DNA from: DASYLJ01 sp964432595
GTDB taxonomy: Bacteria; Desulfobacterota; Binatia; DP-6
Reading direction: 5' to 3'
Length of the DNA: 64,000 nt
Assembly: GCA_964432595.1 (NCBI GenBank)
Contig: CAYSOF010000006.1
Location: 124,001 to 188,000 of the forward strand
Each line of letters starts with the position of its first letter. Within the stretch, counting starts at the first letter, position 1. The translations under genes and the position numbers were made by a program. Positions 15,090 to 23,745 of the stretch are shown piece after piece. The notes under the pieces were generated by a model. That model worked only from the letters and a program-made list of their open reading frames with translations. It was not told the origin of the DNA and searched no databases.

Positions 15090-17648
15090 ATGACGACAGA
15101 TTATCAGTCAACGCGCCTGTGGAGGGAAACCCTTGCGAGCCGCCAGGACGATTCGCCGACGGTTGCGCGACGCAGGGACCAGCTTCGCGTATCCTACGAG
15201 AGCTTCCGCGACAAAGCGGACAAGATCGCCGCATCGATCGGCGCCAGTTACCCCGGGCTCACGATCCACGACGTCACGCATCTGGACGGCTTGTGGGACG
15301 TCGCCGAGACGATCATTGGTGGTGCGCTTCACCTGTCTCCGACTGAGGCGTTCGTCTTGGGAGGGGCCTTCCTCGTCCATGATCTCGGTAATGGGATCGC
15401 CGCGTACGCAGAAGGCATCGACGAGCTTCGAGCGACGCACGAGTGGCAGGATACCGTGGGCGCACTCATTCGAAGCCGCCATCGACGTCCGCCGACCCGA
15501 ATGGAGCTGGAGAATCCGCCGCCAGAGATCGACAGGCTCGCGCTCGAGGAAACCCTGCGATCGCTGCATGCCCGTCGCGCCGAATCTCTGCCTGTCACGG
15601 AGTTTCCCTCTGTCGCCGGCGCCCCCCCGCAGCGATTGATCGATGATGCGGAGCTCCGAGAGCTCTTCGGACGCCTCGTCGGGCTCATAGCCTCCAGTCA
15701 TTGGTGGTCGGCCGATGAGGTGCGGGCGCAGCTCGCGCACGAGTCACTGAACCCCCCACCATGGGGAGCGGACTTCAGGACGTGGACGGTCGATGCCGTG
15801 AAAGTCGCATGCCTGCTACGTGCCGCGGACGCTGCGCATCTGGACTCGAGGCGCGCCGACTCGATGGTGCACGCCTTGCGGAGGCCGACCGGCCTGTCCG
15901 CACTGCACTGGACGTTCCAAAATCACTTGAACACGAGCTGCCGCCTCGACGAGGCTACCAATGAGCTGGTGTTCACATCCGGCAAACCGTTCGCGCCCGA
16001 CGAGGCGCCAGCCTGGTGGCTGTGCTTCGACTCTCTACAGATGGTCGACCACGAGTTGCGGTCGGTCGATTCGGTGCTAGCGCGCGCCAACATGAGAATC
16101 GGCGCGCGAGCGGTCGCCGGTGTCGAGTCACCTGCGCGACTCAAGCGGTTCGTCAAGGTCTCCGGCTGGGAGCCGATCGACACGAAGGTTCACGTCACAG
16201 ACGTTGCCTGGCTCGTCGAGAACCTAGGTGGCGAACGCCTCTACGGGAGGCAGCCGCACGTCCCCCTTCGCGAGCTCGTGCAGAACAGTGCCGATGCGAT
16301 CCGAGCGCGCCGTCGGCTCGAGCGGCGTGCGAAGGAGTGGGGTCGGATCGTCGTGCGGCTCGGCGTCGACGGACAGCTATTTGTAGAGGTCAGTGACGAC
16401 GGCATCGGAATGTCCGAAGAAGTCCTCACCCGTCATTTGCTGGATTTTGGACGCACATACTGGAGCACCGCATCCGCCCGACGGGAGCTTCCGGGCCTAC
16501 TCGCGAGCGATTTTGAGCCGACGGGTCGGTTCGGCATCGGATTCTTCTCGGTGTTCTCGTGGGCCGACCGGGTTCGGGTGACGACGCGCTACCGCCAGGA
16601 CGGGCCTGCACAGACGCGAGTCATGGAGTTCGGAGCCGGCGTCTACGATCGCCCGCTACTTCGCATCGCCAAGGACGACGAGCGGCTCGACGAGCCGGGC
16701 ACAGTAGTCCGATGCTGGCTGCGCGACCCCGATCTCATCGAGCGGCTCCTGCTCGATAATTCCGCCGCCCGCGGACGCCGTGTCGAGTTCCCCGAGCTCC
16801 TCGCCTGGATCGCGCCGACTCTGGACGTTGACCTCCATACCGTCGACGATCGTACCCGGGGCGCGCCCGTCGTCGCGGTTCGCAGCGACGATTGGCAATC
16901 CGTTCCTCGTGAAGTGCTCGGCGATCGCCTCGGGCTCGATTGGAGCAATGGCGCCGACGTAGCATGTATCGTCTACAGCGACGGGCGGGTAGTTGGCCGC
17001 GGCCGTCCGGACCCAACCACGACCTGCCTCGTCTCGATCGGAGGATTCCGAGCGGAGGCGAGCCTCGAAATCGAGGGTTTCTCCGGCATACTGATTGCCA
17101 GCCCGACGCGAGCCGATCGTGCGGAGGGCACTCCGCTCGTGAGTTCTGAGGAACTGGCGGCATGGGCTACCGGCTACGTCGCGACCATTCCGCCCACTGA
17201 CCCCGAGTCCTCCGCCGTCATGGCCGACCGCGTTGCGCGCCTCGGCGGATGGCCCGGTCCATTGGCTATTTGCGCGCATGACGGTCACGTGCTGACCGCC
17301 CAGCAACTAGCCGATCACGCCATGAGCCTGGACGAACTCAGCGTCGGGCTACTCGTTCGTCCAGTCCCGCTTGGCGAGCTACCCACCCGGGCCCAGCGGC
17401 TGACGGGTGTCAGACTAGTCTCGCTCGGCGGCGAAGCGTACTCGCTGCACGATCCACCCCCCTTCCGCCTGGCGACATACGAGCGTGGCGCGATTGCGGT
17501 TGCGGTTAAACGGGCGTGGGGCGAGCCCCCTGTGATCACGGCAGACTTGGGCAACCCACGCGCGCTCAAATGGCGAGGTCGGGACTGGTGGGCGTTGAAA
17601 ACGACCTTCCGGAGGCGGGCCGGAGCCTTGGGTACGACACACTCGTAG
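15090..17648 (+). CDS. HD-domain plus HSP90-like (GHKL) ATPase; candidate conflict-system effector
   Basis: About 852 residues. The N-terminal third is an HD phosphohydrolase-like domain: H60-D61-VTH64, VHD at 96-98, and the later LLRAADAAHLDSRR that carries the last metal ligand. This form is known from HD domains fused to HSP90-like ATPases. Next comes a GHKL ATPase with the N-box LRELVQNSADAIRAR (about 392-406), G1 DDGIGM (about 436-441) and G2 GRFGIGFFSVF (about 479-489), as in HSP90 paralogues. The C-terminal 330 residues are unassigned. ATG 15090 is chosen for GAGG at 15076-15079; ATG 15081 is too close to it. A nucleotide-degrading or signalling HD effector gated by the ATPase is inferred. 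Codon usage is AT-richer than flanking genes. Confidence 0.8.
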   Translation: MTTDYQSTRLWRETLASRQDDSPTVARRRDQLRVSYESFRDKADKIAASIGASYPGLTIHDVTHLDGLWDVAETIIGGALHLSPTEAFVLGGAFLVHDLGNGIAAYAEGIDELRATHEWQDTVGALIRSRHRRPPTRMELENPPPEIDRLALEETLRSLHARRAESLPVTEFPSVAGAPPQRLIDDAELRELFGRLVGLIASSHWWSADEVRAQLAHESLNPPPWGADFRTWTVDAVKVACLLRAADAAHLDSRRADSMVHALRRPTGLSALHWTFQNHLNTSCRLDEATNELVFTSGKPFAPDEAPAWWLCFDSLQMVDHELRSVDSVLARANMRIGARAVAGVESPARLKRFVKVSGWEPIDTKVHVTDVAWLVENLGGERLYGRQPHVPLRELVQNSADAIRARRRLERRAKEWGRIVVRLGVDGQLFVEVSDDGIGMSEEVLTRHLLDFGRTYWSTASARRELPGLLASDFEPTGRFGIGFFSVFSWADRVRVTTRYRQDGPAQTRVMEFGAGVYDRPLLRIAKDDERLDEPGTVVRCWLRDPDLIERLLLDNSAARGRRVEFPELLAWIAPTLDVDLHTVDDRTRGAPVVAVRSDDWQSVPREVLGDRLGLDWSNGADVACIVYSDGRVVGRGRPDPTTTCLVSIGGFRAEASLEIEGFSGILIASPTRADRAEGTPLVSSEELAAWATGYVATIPPTDPESSAVMADRVARLGGWPGPLAICAHDGHVLTAQQLADHAMSLDELSVGLLVRPVPLGELPTRAQRLTGVRLVSLGGEAYSLHDPPPFRLATYERGAIAVAVKRAWGEPPVITADLGNPRALKWRGRDWWALKTTFRRRAGALGTTHS

Positions 17649-17759
17649 GAACCCCGCGCCAAGACCGTACTAGCCAATCGTCCGCGAGGCCAGTCACCTA
17701 ACCGTCGAGCTAGCGTGCAGGCCCTGGAGGCTGCCCCTTAATTCGCGTACGAGAAAGGC

Positions 17760-17785
17760 GCTACCGGGAGGTAGCACGTCGCTAC
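17760..17785 (+). repeat. imperfect direct repeat, right copy (island boundary)
   Basis: Second copy of the sequence at 12499-12525: GCTACC, GGGA, GGTAGC, then GTCGCTAC, with one base missing in the loop and two substitutions. It lies 112 bases past the HD-GHKL stop and marks the end of the AT-richer island. Confidence 0.6.
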
Positions 17786-17801
17786 ACGAGCGGCCGAAGC
17801 A

Positions 17802-17833
17802 GCATGCCGCGCCGGCTTCGCCGGCCGCGGCAT
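17802..17833. repeat. long hairpin, family member shared with 41192-41221
   Basis: Near-perfect palindrome with arms ATGCCGCGCCGGC and GCCGGCCGCGGCAT around a TTC loop, one bulged G. The same arms recur in the hairpin array upstream of rnpB with TCT as loop. This looks like a dispersed REP-like element, not a terminator, because no T-run follows on either strand. Confidence 0.6.
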
Positions 17834-17870
17834 ACCGGTCGCCACCGAAGGCGCCGGCTTCATAGAGCTG

Positions 17871-17895
17871 CCGGGCAAGACGAAGTCTTGCCCGG
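17871..17895 (-). terminator. hairpin directly after ftsZ, probable terminator
   Basis: Perfect 11-bp stem (CCGGGCAAGAC / GTCTTGCCCGG) with a 3-base loop. It begins 2 bases after the ftsZ stop codon on the minus strand. No good T-run follows, so it may only protect the 3' end or need help to terminate. It is the natural end of the division cluster. Confidence 0.55.
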
Positions 17896-17897
17896 GA

Positions 17898-19142
17898 TTA
17901 ATCCGCGCCGCGACGCAGGAACGTCGGGATGTCGTAGTCCTGGTCGCCGTCGTCGGCGCCGTTCGCGAGCGGACGGCGCGGAGCCGGCGGCGGCGCAGCG
18001 GCACGCTCGGACGGGACCGGCGGCGCCTGCTGGCGGCGCTGCCACGTCGGCACGTCGAGCTCGTCGACCGGCTCGCGCAGGCCGTGACGCACGATCGGAC
18101 GGCCGTCGGCCGTCGCCTGCATGCCGCGGTACTCGGCAGCGGGCTCGGGCGCGGTCACGCGCGGACGCGCACCCGAGCGCGTCTGCGCAGGCTCGCCGAA
18201 GCCCGTCGCGATCACGGTGATGCGCACCTCGTCGCCCATCGACTCGTCGATGACGGCGCCGAAGATGATGTTGGCCTCGTCGTCGGCCTCTTCCTGGATG
18301 AGGCTGGCCGCCTCGTTCACCTCGTGCAGCGTGAGGTCGGGGCCGCCCGTGATGTTGATGAGCACGCCGCGCGCACCCTGGATCGAGACGTCCTCGAGCA
18401 GCGGGCTCGAGATCGCACGCTGCGCGGCCTCGACGGCGCGGTTCTCGCCCGCGGCCAGCGCGGCGCCCATCATCGCCATGCCCATCTCGGACATGATCGC
18501 GCGGACGTCGGCGAAGTCGAGGTTGATCAGGCCGTGCACCGTGATCAGGTCGGCGATGCCGCGGACCGCCTGGAGCAGCACGTCGTCGGCTTTCTTGAAG
18601 GTCTCGAGGATCGACGAGTTGCGGCCGGCGACGTTGAGCAGCCGCTGGTTCGGGATCGCGATCAGCGTGTCGACGCTGTTCTTGAGCTCGCGCAGCCCCT
18701 CTTCCGCCTGCTTCTGCCGCCGCTTGCCCTCGAACGTGAACGGCTTGGTGACGACGCCGACGGTCAAGCACCCGATTTCCTTGGCGACTTTCGCCACGAC
18801 CGGGGCCGCACCGGTGCCCGTCCCGCCGCCCATGCCGGCGGTCACGAAGACCATGTCGGCGCCCGTCAGCCACTCGGCGAGGCGCTCGACGTCTTCCATG
18901 GCGGCGCGCTTGCCGACGTCGGGATTGCCACCGGCACCCAGCCCGCGCGTCAGCTTCTCGCCGAGCTGCATCTTCACCGGCGCGAGGTTGGCGCGCAGCG
19001 CCTGCGCGTCGGTGTTGGCGGCGATGAAATCGACGCCGGGCAGCCCGGCCGCGATCATCGTGTTGATCGCGTTGCCTCCGCCACCCCCGACCCCGACCAC
19101 CTTGATCCGGGCACCGTCACAGGCCTCGATGAGCTCGTCCAT
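17898..19142 (-). CDS. ftsZ: cell division GTPase FtsZ
   Basis: 414 residues. Tubulin-like GTPase that polymerises into the Z ring. Diagnostic segments: VGVGGGGGNAINTM (about 15-28), the GTP-binding GMGGGTGTGAAP (about 103-114) and TKPF/FEGKRR after it. The C-terminal linker is Pro/Arg-rich, and the end DYDIPTFLRRGAD is the conserved tail peptide that binds FtsA. Start at 19142 with GGAGG at good distance; 12 further in-frame codons upstream are not needed. It is the last gene of the second half of the dcw cluster, 42 bases after ftsA. Confidence 0.97.
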   Translation of the reverse strand: MDELIEACDGARIKVVGVGGGGGNAINTMIAAGLPGVDFIAANTDAQALRANLAPVKMQLGEKLTRGLGAGGNPDVGKRAAMEDVERLAEWLTGADMVFVTAGMGGGTGTGAAPVVAKVAKEIGCLTVGVVTKPFTFEGKRRQKQAEEGLRELKNSVDTLIAIPNQRLLNVAGRNSSILETFKKADDVLLQAVRGIADLITVHGLINLDFADVRAIMSEMGMAMMGAALAAGENRAVEAAQRAISSPLLEDVSIQGARGVLINITGGPDLTLHEVNEAASLIQEEADDEANIIFGAVIDESMGDEVRITVIATGFGEPAQTRSGARPRVTAPEPAAEYRGMQATADGRPIVRHGLREPVDELDVPTWQRRQQAPPVPSERAAAPPPAPRRPLANGADDGDQDYDIPTFLRRGAD

Positions 19143-19184
19143 CGGCCACCCCTCCCGGCGTCCGCCCCACGCCGCCACAGAAAA

Positions 19185-20417
19185 CTAGAAAAAATCTCTG
19201 ATCCAGCTAGCCACCCGATGTCGAGCCCGGATCAGTGAGCTCATCATCGGCCATTCGACGTCACTGTCGGTGTGTCCACGTTGCTTCAGTCCGTGCAGCA
19301 CGAGGCCGACGGCGGTCGAATACATTGGACTCGCTACGACGTCAACTAAACCATGCAGATGAAGTGGTGTTCCGACGCGCACCGGCACGCGGAAGACGCG
19401 CTCCGCGAGATCCGTGCTGCCCGACAGCACCGCACCGCCGCCCGTCAGCACGACGCCGGACGTGAGCACGTCGTCGCAGCCCGCGCGCTCGAGCTCCGAG
19501 CGACACAGCGCGAGCATCTCCTCGGCACGCGGCTCGATGACTTCGGCGAGCGCGCGCGGCGACAGCTTGTGCGGCGGACGTCCGCCGATGCCCGCGACCT
19601 CGACGGTGCAGTCCGACGACGCGGTGAGCGCGAGCGCCGAGCCGTTCCGCTGCTTGAGCCGCTCCGCGTCCGCGAACGGCGTGCGCAGCGCCGCCGCGAG
19701 GTCGTTCGTCACGTGCCCGCCGCCCACCGGCAGCACGGCCGTGTGGCGGATCGCGTTCTGGTGGTACACCACCATCGACGTCGTGCCCGCGCCGACCTCG
19801 ATCAGCGCGACGCCCAGCTCGCGCTCCTCCGGCGTCAGCACCGCCTCGGCGGCGGCGAGTGGGCTGCCGAGCACGTCCTGCACGTGCAGGCCGGCCCGGT
19901 TGCAGCACTTCACCAGGTTCTGCCCGGAGCTGATCGAGCCCGTCACGATGTGGACGCGCGCCTCGAGACGCACGCCGGCCATGCCGACGGGCTCCTTCAC
20001 GCCGTCCTGGTCGTCGACGACGAACTCCTGCGGCAGCACGTGCAGGACCTCGCGGTCCATCGGCAGCGCGACGGCGCGCGCGGCCTCGAGCACGCGCTCG
20101 ACGTCGCCCGTCGCCACCTCCCGGTTCTTCACCGCGACCACGCCGTGGCTGTTGAAGCCCTTCGTGTGGCTGCCCGCCGAGCCCGCGACCACGCTGCGGA
20201 TCTCGCAGCCGGCCATGAGCTCGGCCTCTTCCACGGCCTTCCGGATGGCCTCGACGGTGGCGTCGATGTTGACGACCGTCCCCTTCTTGAGCCCCGTGGA
20301 GGCATGCGTGCCGATGCCGGTGATCTCGACTCCGGCATCGCCCACCTCGGCGACGACGACCCCGATCTTGTAGGTGCCGACGTCGAGCCCCACCACGAGC
20401 GGATTGCGCTTTCCCAT
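19185..20417 (-). CDS. ftsA: cell division actin-like protein FtsA
   Basis: 410 residues of the actin/Hsp70 ATPase fold. Phosphate-1 motif VVGLDVGTYKIGVVVAEVG at the N-terminus, the FtsA-specific 1C insert (about 85-165), phosphate-2 ALIEVGAGTTSMVVYH and the adenosine motif VVLTGGGAVL. The C-terminal RHRVASWIRDFF is the amphipathic membrane-targeting helix that tethers FtsZ to the inner membrane. It starts 2 bases after the ftsQ stop. Confidence 0.96.
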   Translation of the reverse strand: MGKRNPLVVGLDVGTYKIGVVVAEVGDAGVEITGIGTHASTGLKKGTVVNIDATVEAIRKAVEEAELMAGCEIRSVVAGSAGSHTKGFNSHGVVAVKNREVATGDVERVLEAARAVALPMDREVLHVLPQEFVVDDQDGVKEPVGMAGVRLEARVHIVTGSISSGQNLVKCCNRAGLHVQDVLGSPLAAAEAVLTPEERELGVALIEVGAGTTSMVVYHQNAIRHTAVLPVGGGHVTNDLAAALRTPFADAERLKQRNGSALALTASSDCTVEVAGIGGRPPHKLSPRALAEVIEPRAEEMLALCRSELERAGCDDVLTSGVVLTGGGAVLSGSTDLAERVFRVPVRVGTPLHLHGLVDVVASPMYSTAVGLVLHGLKQRGHTDSDVEWPMMSSLIRARHRVASWIRDFF

Positions 20418-20419
20418 CG

Positions 20420-21304
20420 TCACGCCCCCGCCGCGCCGCGTGTCGGCGCCGCCGCCACCGCGCGCGTCCGCACGATGATCTCGTCCTCGAACATGCAGCT
20501 CACGCCTCGCACCTCCCCTTCGCGTCCCACCCACAACGGGAGCACCCTCGCGAGCCGTTCGAGCTTGGTCGCGTAGTCGCCAAGGCCCAGCTCGATGGGC
20601 ACCGCCGGCCGGATCGGCAGCAGCGTGAGCCCCGCCGTCCGATCGACGTTGATCTCGGACACCGTTCCCAGCGCCGTCGACTCGCGCGTCGCCAGCCGCA
20701 GCAGGCCGAGCGCCCGCCGCACCGACTGCGGGCCGAAGCCCTCGCGCCCGTCCAGGTCGGCGCGGCCGAGTCCGGTGATGTACGGCAGGTCGCGGCCGTC
20801 GGTATCGCCGACCGGTGCGAAGATGCGGCCGTTGGCGGCGACGTAGTAGAGCGCCGGCGCCGGGTCGCCGACCGCCACGATCGCGACCGGCCGGTACTCC
20901 CGCACGCGCACGACGATGCGGTCGGGGAACTCGCGCCGGACGTCCGCCGTCCGCACCCACGGCCGGGCACGCAGCCGCGCGGCTGCCGCCTGCGGGTCGA
21001 CGTTCCAGATGCTGTCGCCCTCGCGGATCTCGAGCGCGGCGCGCAGGTCGTCCGGCGCGACGCGGCCGCGGTGGCGCATCACCACCTCACGCACGGCGAA
21101 GTACGGGTGGCGGCGCGCCGCGGCGACGAGCGGCGGCACGGCGACGGCGAGCACCGCGATCGGCGCGACGATCCGCAGCGCCGAGCGCACGGCGACCGGC
21201 ACCGTGATCGGCGTCCATGCGGTCGGCGCTCGCCGCTTGTTGCGGCGGCGCCGAAGCCATCGGCTCACCAGCTGCCGACGAGTCTGACCTCGGGCTCCAG
21301 CCAT
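20420..21304 (-). CDS. ftsQ: cell division protein FtsQ
   Basis: 294 residues, bitopic membrane protein. Very basic cytoplasmic tail (RWLRRRRNKRR), one membrane helix (about 47-65, IVAPIAVLAVAVPPLVAAA), then the periplasmic POTRA domain starting YFAVREVVMRHRGRVAPDDLR and the beta domain with VRREFPDRIVVRVREYRPVA. It recruits FtsL/FtsB and the septal synthase. ATG 21304 has GGAG 6 bases upstream but overlaps murB by 40 bases. A GTG at 21268 that overlaps the murB stop as GTGA is a real alternative. Confidence 0.92.
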   Translation of the reverse strand: MAGARGQTRRQLVSRWLRRRRNKRRAPTAWTPITVPVAVRSALRIVAPIAVLAVAVPPLVAAARRHPYFAVREVVMRHRGRVAPDDLRAALEIREGDSIWNVDPQAAAARLRARPWVRTADVRREFPDRIVVRVREYRPVAIVAVGDPAPALYYVAANGRIFAPVGDTDGRDLPYITGLGRADLDGREGFGPQSVRRALGLLRLATRESTALGTVSEINVDRTAGLTLLPIRPAVPIELGLGDYATKLERLARVLPLWVGREGEVRGVSCMFEDEIIVRTRAVAAAPTRGAAGA

Positions 21305-22167
21305 ACCCCACTCCGCTCCCACACTGCCCGTTGCGCGACCGACATGAGCGCCTGGACGTCGGCCGCGTGCGCGCGGCCCTCGTTCACGATGAAGTTCGCG
21401 TGCCGCTCCGAGATGCGCGCGCCACCCACGCGGCACCCCTTCAACCCCGCGGCCTCGATCAACCGCCCGGCGTGATCGCCGCGCGGGTTCTTGAACACCG
21501 AGCCGCAGTTCGCGAGGCCATGCGGCTGGCTCGCCGTGCGCCGGCGGCGGGCGTCGTCCATGCGCGTCGGCGCCGCGTCGTCGGCGCGCAGCGCGAACGC
21601 GACCGCCGTCACGACGAAGCCGGCCGGCAGCAGCGCGCGCCGGTACTGGAACGCGAGCGCGTCGCGGCCGAGCCGCTGCACGCGTCCGCTCGTGTCGACG
21701 CCCCAGACGGCGTCGACCACCGCCGCGACGTCGCCGCCGTAGGCGCCGGCGTTCATGAAGAGCGCGCCGCCCACGGTTCCGGGAATGCCTTCGGCATGCT
21801 CGAGGCCGGCGAGGCCGCGGGCCACGCTGTCGCGCGCGATGCGCCCGAGCTGGACCGCGGCGCCCGCGCGGACGCCGTGCTCGCTCCACTCGACGCGACG
21901 GAACCCGCGCCCGAGCTTCACGACGACGCCGCGGATGCCGCCGTCGCCGACCAGCATGTTCGAGCCGCCGCCGAGCATCGTCAGCGGGACGCCGTGCGCC
22001 GACGCCTCGCGCACGACGACGCCGAGCTCTTCGGCGGTGTCGGGCTGGACGAGCACGTCGGCGGGACCGCCGATGCGGAACGACGTGTGCCGCGCGAGCG
22101 GCTCGTCGGTGCGCACCCGGCCGGGCATCACCCCCGCGAGGGTCTCCGTCAGGGTGGGGGACGGCAT
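21265..22167 (-). CDS. murB: UDP-N-acetylenolpyruvoylglucosamine reductase
   Basis: 300 residues. Reduces UDP-GlcNAc-enolpyruvate to UDP-MurNAc with FAD and NADPH. FAD-binding signatures: HTSFRIGGPADVLVQP, TMLGGGSNMLVGDGGIRG and GLEHAEGIPGTVGGALFMNAGAYGG. The catalytic region CGSVFKNP carries the proton-donor Ser. It lacks the extra C-terminal insert of E. coli MurB, so it is the short type II form. It starts 3 bases after the murC stop. Confidence 0.95.
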   Translation of the reverse strand: MPSPTLTETLAGVMPGRVRTDEPLARHTSFRIGGPADVLVQPDTAEELGVVVREASAHGVPLTMLGGGSNMLVGDGGIRGVVVKLGRGFRRVEWSEHGVRAGAAVQLGRIARDSVARGLAGLEHAEGIPGTVGGALFMNAGAYGGDVAAVVDAVWGVDTSGRVQRLGRDALAFQYRRALLPAGFVVTAVAFALRADDAAPTRMDDARRRRTASQPHGLANCGSVFKNPRGDHAGRLIEAAGLKGCRVGGARISERHANFIVNEGRAHAADVQALMSVAQRAVWERSGVWLEPEVRLVGSW

Positions 22168-22170
22168 GGC

Positions 22171-23571
22171 TCAGTGGATCTGCGGCACCGGGGCGCCCGT
22201 GCGGAGCAGGCCCAGCAGCTCGTCGGCCGCCTTGTAGACGTCGCCGGCGCCGAGCATGAGCACGAGGTCGCCGGGCCGCACCACCTCCAGCATCGCATCG
22301 GCGAGCCGGGCGCGGTCGGACACGTGGCGGACGTCGAGATGCCCGCGGCGCTTCAGCGCCTGATAGAGCGCCTCGCCCGAGACGCCGTCGATCCGGTCCT
22401 CGCCGGCCGCGTAGATCTCGGTGACGACGAGCACGTCGGCGTCGTCGAACACCGTGAGGAACTCGTCGAACAGGTCGCGCGTGCGGCTGTAGCGGTGCGG
22501 CTGGAACGCCACGACGAGCCGCCGCGTGAAGCCCTCGCGGGCGGCGCGGAGCGTGGCGCGGACCTCCTCGGGATGGTGGCCGTAGTCGTCCACGACGAGG
22601 ATGTCCTGCTCCTCGCCCCGCACCTCGAACCGGCGGTGGACGCCCTCGAACTCCTCGAGCGCGTGGGCGGCGATGCGCCATGGAATGCCGAGGTCGTCGG
22701 CGACGGCGATCGTCGCCAGCGCGTTCAGCGCGTGGTGGCGGCCGGGCATGCGCAGGCGGACCGTGCCGAGGCGCGTGCCGTGCTTCCACACGTCGAAGAC
22801 CGTCTCGAAGCCCTCGACGCGGAGCTCGCGCGCCTGCCAGTCGGCGTCGGGCGACACGCCGTACGTGACGAAGCGCTTGCGGACGTGCGGCAGCATGGCG
22901 CGCACGTTCACGTTGTCGATGCACAGCACGGCCAGGCCGTAGAACGGCACCCGCTGGACGAACTGGAGGTACGCCGCCCGCACCTTCTCCATGTCGCCGT
23001 AGTAGTCGAGGTGCTCGGGATCGATGTTCGTCACGACGGCGACGATCGGCGACAGCAGCAGGAAGGTGCCGTCGCTCTCGTCGGCCTCGGCGACGAGGAT
23101 CTCGCCCTGCCCGAGGCGCGCGTTCGTACCGAGCGTCCGGAGCTTGCCGCCGACGACGACGGTCGGATCGCGGCCGGCCTCGCGCAGCACCGACCCGAGC
23201 AGCGACGTGGTCGTCGTCTTCCCGTGCGTGCCGGCGATGGCGATGCCGTACTTCATGCGCATCAGCTCGGCGAGCATCTCGGCGCGCGGGATGATCGGCA
23301 CCTTGAGATCGCGCGCGCGGACGACCTCCGGATTGGAGAAGGTGACCGCCGACGAGATCACGAGGACGTCGATGCTCTCGTCGATGTGCGCGGCATCGTG
23401 GGCGCCGACGTGGATGCGCGCGCCGAGCCGCTCGAGGCGTCGCGTGGTGTCACTCTCGGCGACGTCGGAACCCGACACCGAGTACCCGAGGGTGAGCAGC
23501 ACCTCGGCGATGCCGCTCATGCCGATGCCGCCGATCCCGACGAAATGGACCCGGCGCTTCGGCCCGTTCAC
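22171..23571 (-). CDS. murC: UDP-N-acetylmuramate-L-alanine ligase
   Basis: 466 residues. Adds L-Ala to UDP-MurNAc with ATP. The N-terminal VHFVGIGGIGMSGIAEVL binds the UDP substrate. The P-loop is AGTHGKTTTTSLL (about 108-120), and the Mur-ligase HHPEE and RYSRTRDL segments follow. GTG 23571 is chosen because GGAG lies 8 bases upstream and it gives the usual family length; the frame is open further to 23631. As first gene after the inserted module it needs its own promoter. A weak TTGAAG (23664-23669) with TAAGTC 17 bases on is the only candidate I see. Confidence 0.95.
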   Translation of the reverse strand: MNGPKRRVHFVGIGGIGMSGIAEVLLTLGYSVSGSDVAESDTTRRLERLGARIHVGAHDAAHIDESIDVLVISSAVTFSNPEVVRARDLKVPIIPRAEMLAELMRMKYGIAIAGTHGKTTTTSLLGSVLREAGRDPTVVVGGKLRTLGTNARLGQGEILVAEADESDGTFLLLSPIVAVVTNIDPEHLDYYGDMEKVRAAYLQFVQRVPFYGLAVLCIDNVNVRAMLPHVRKRFVTYGVSPDADWQARELRVEGFETVFDVWKHGTRLGTVRLRMPGRHHALNALATIAVADDLGIPWRIAAHALEEFEGVHRRFEVRGEEQDILVVDDYGHHPEEVRATLRAAREGFTRRLVVAFQPHRYSRTRDLFDEFLTVFDDADVLVVTEIYAAGEDRIDGVSGEALYQALKRRGHLDVRHVSDRARLADAMLEVVRPGDLVLMLGAGDVYKAADELLGLLRTGAPVPQIH

Positions 23572-23745
23572 CGCAGTGACTCCATGAAGCGTCCGTAGCG
23601 GCCACCCCGTCCACCCAACCTGCCCGGCCACGATGGGAAGGACTTAGCGAAGCAACAGGTGATCTTCAAGTAGATGATTGCCGACGACGCGCAAGCACAC
23701 GTCGGCCGCGGCGTTCGCAGCCTCCGGCCGATGCGCGCCGAGACG

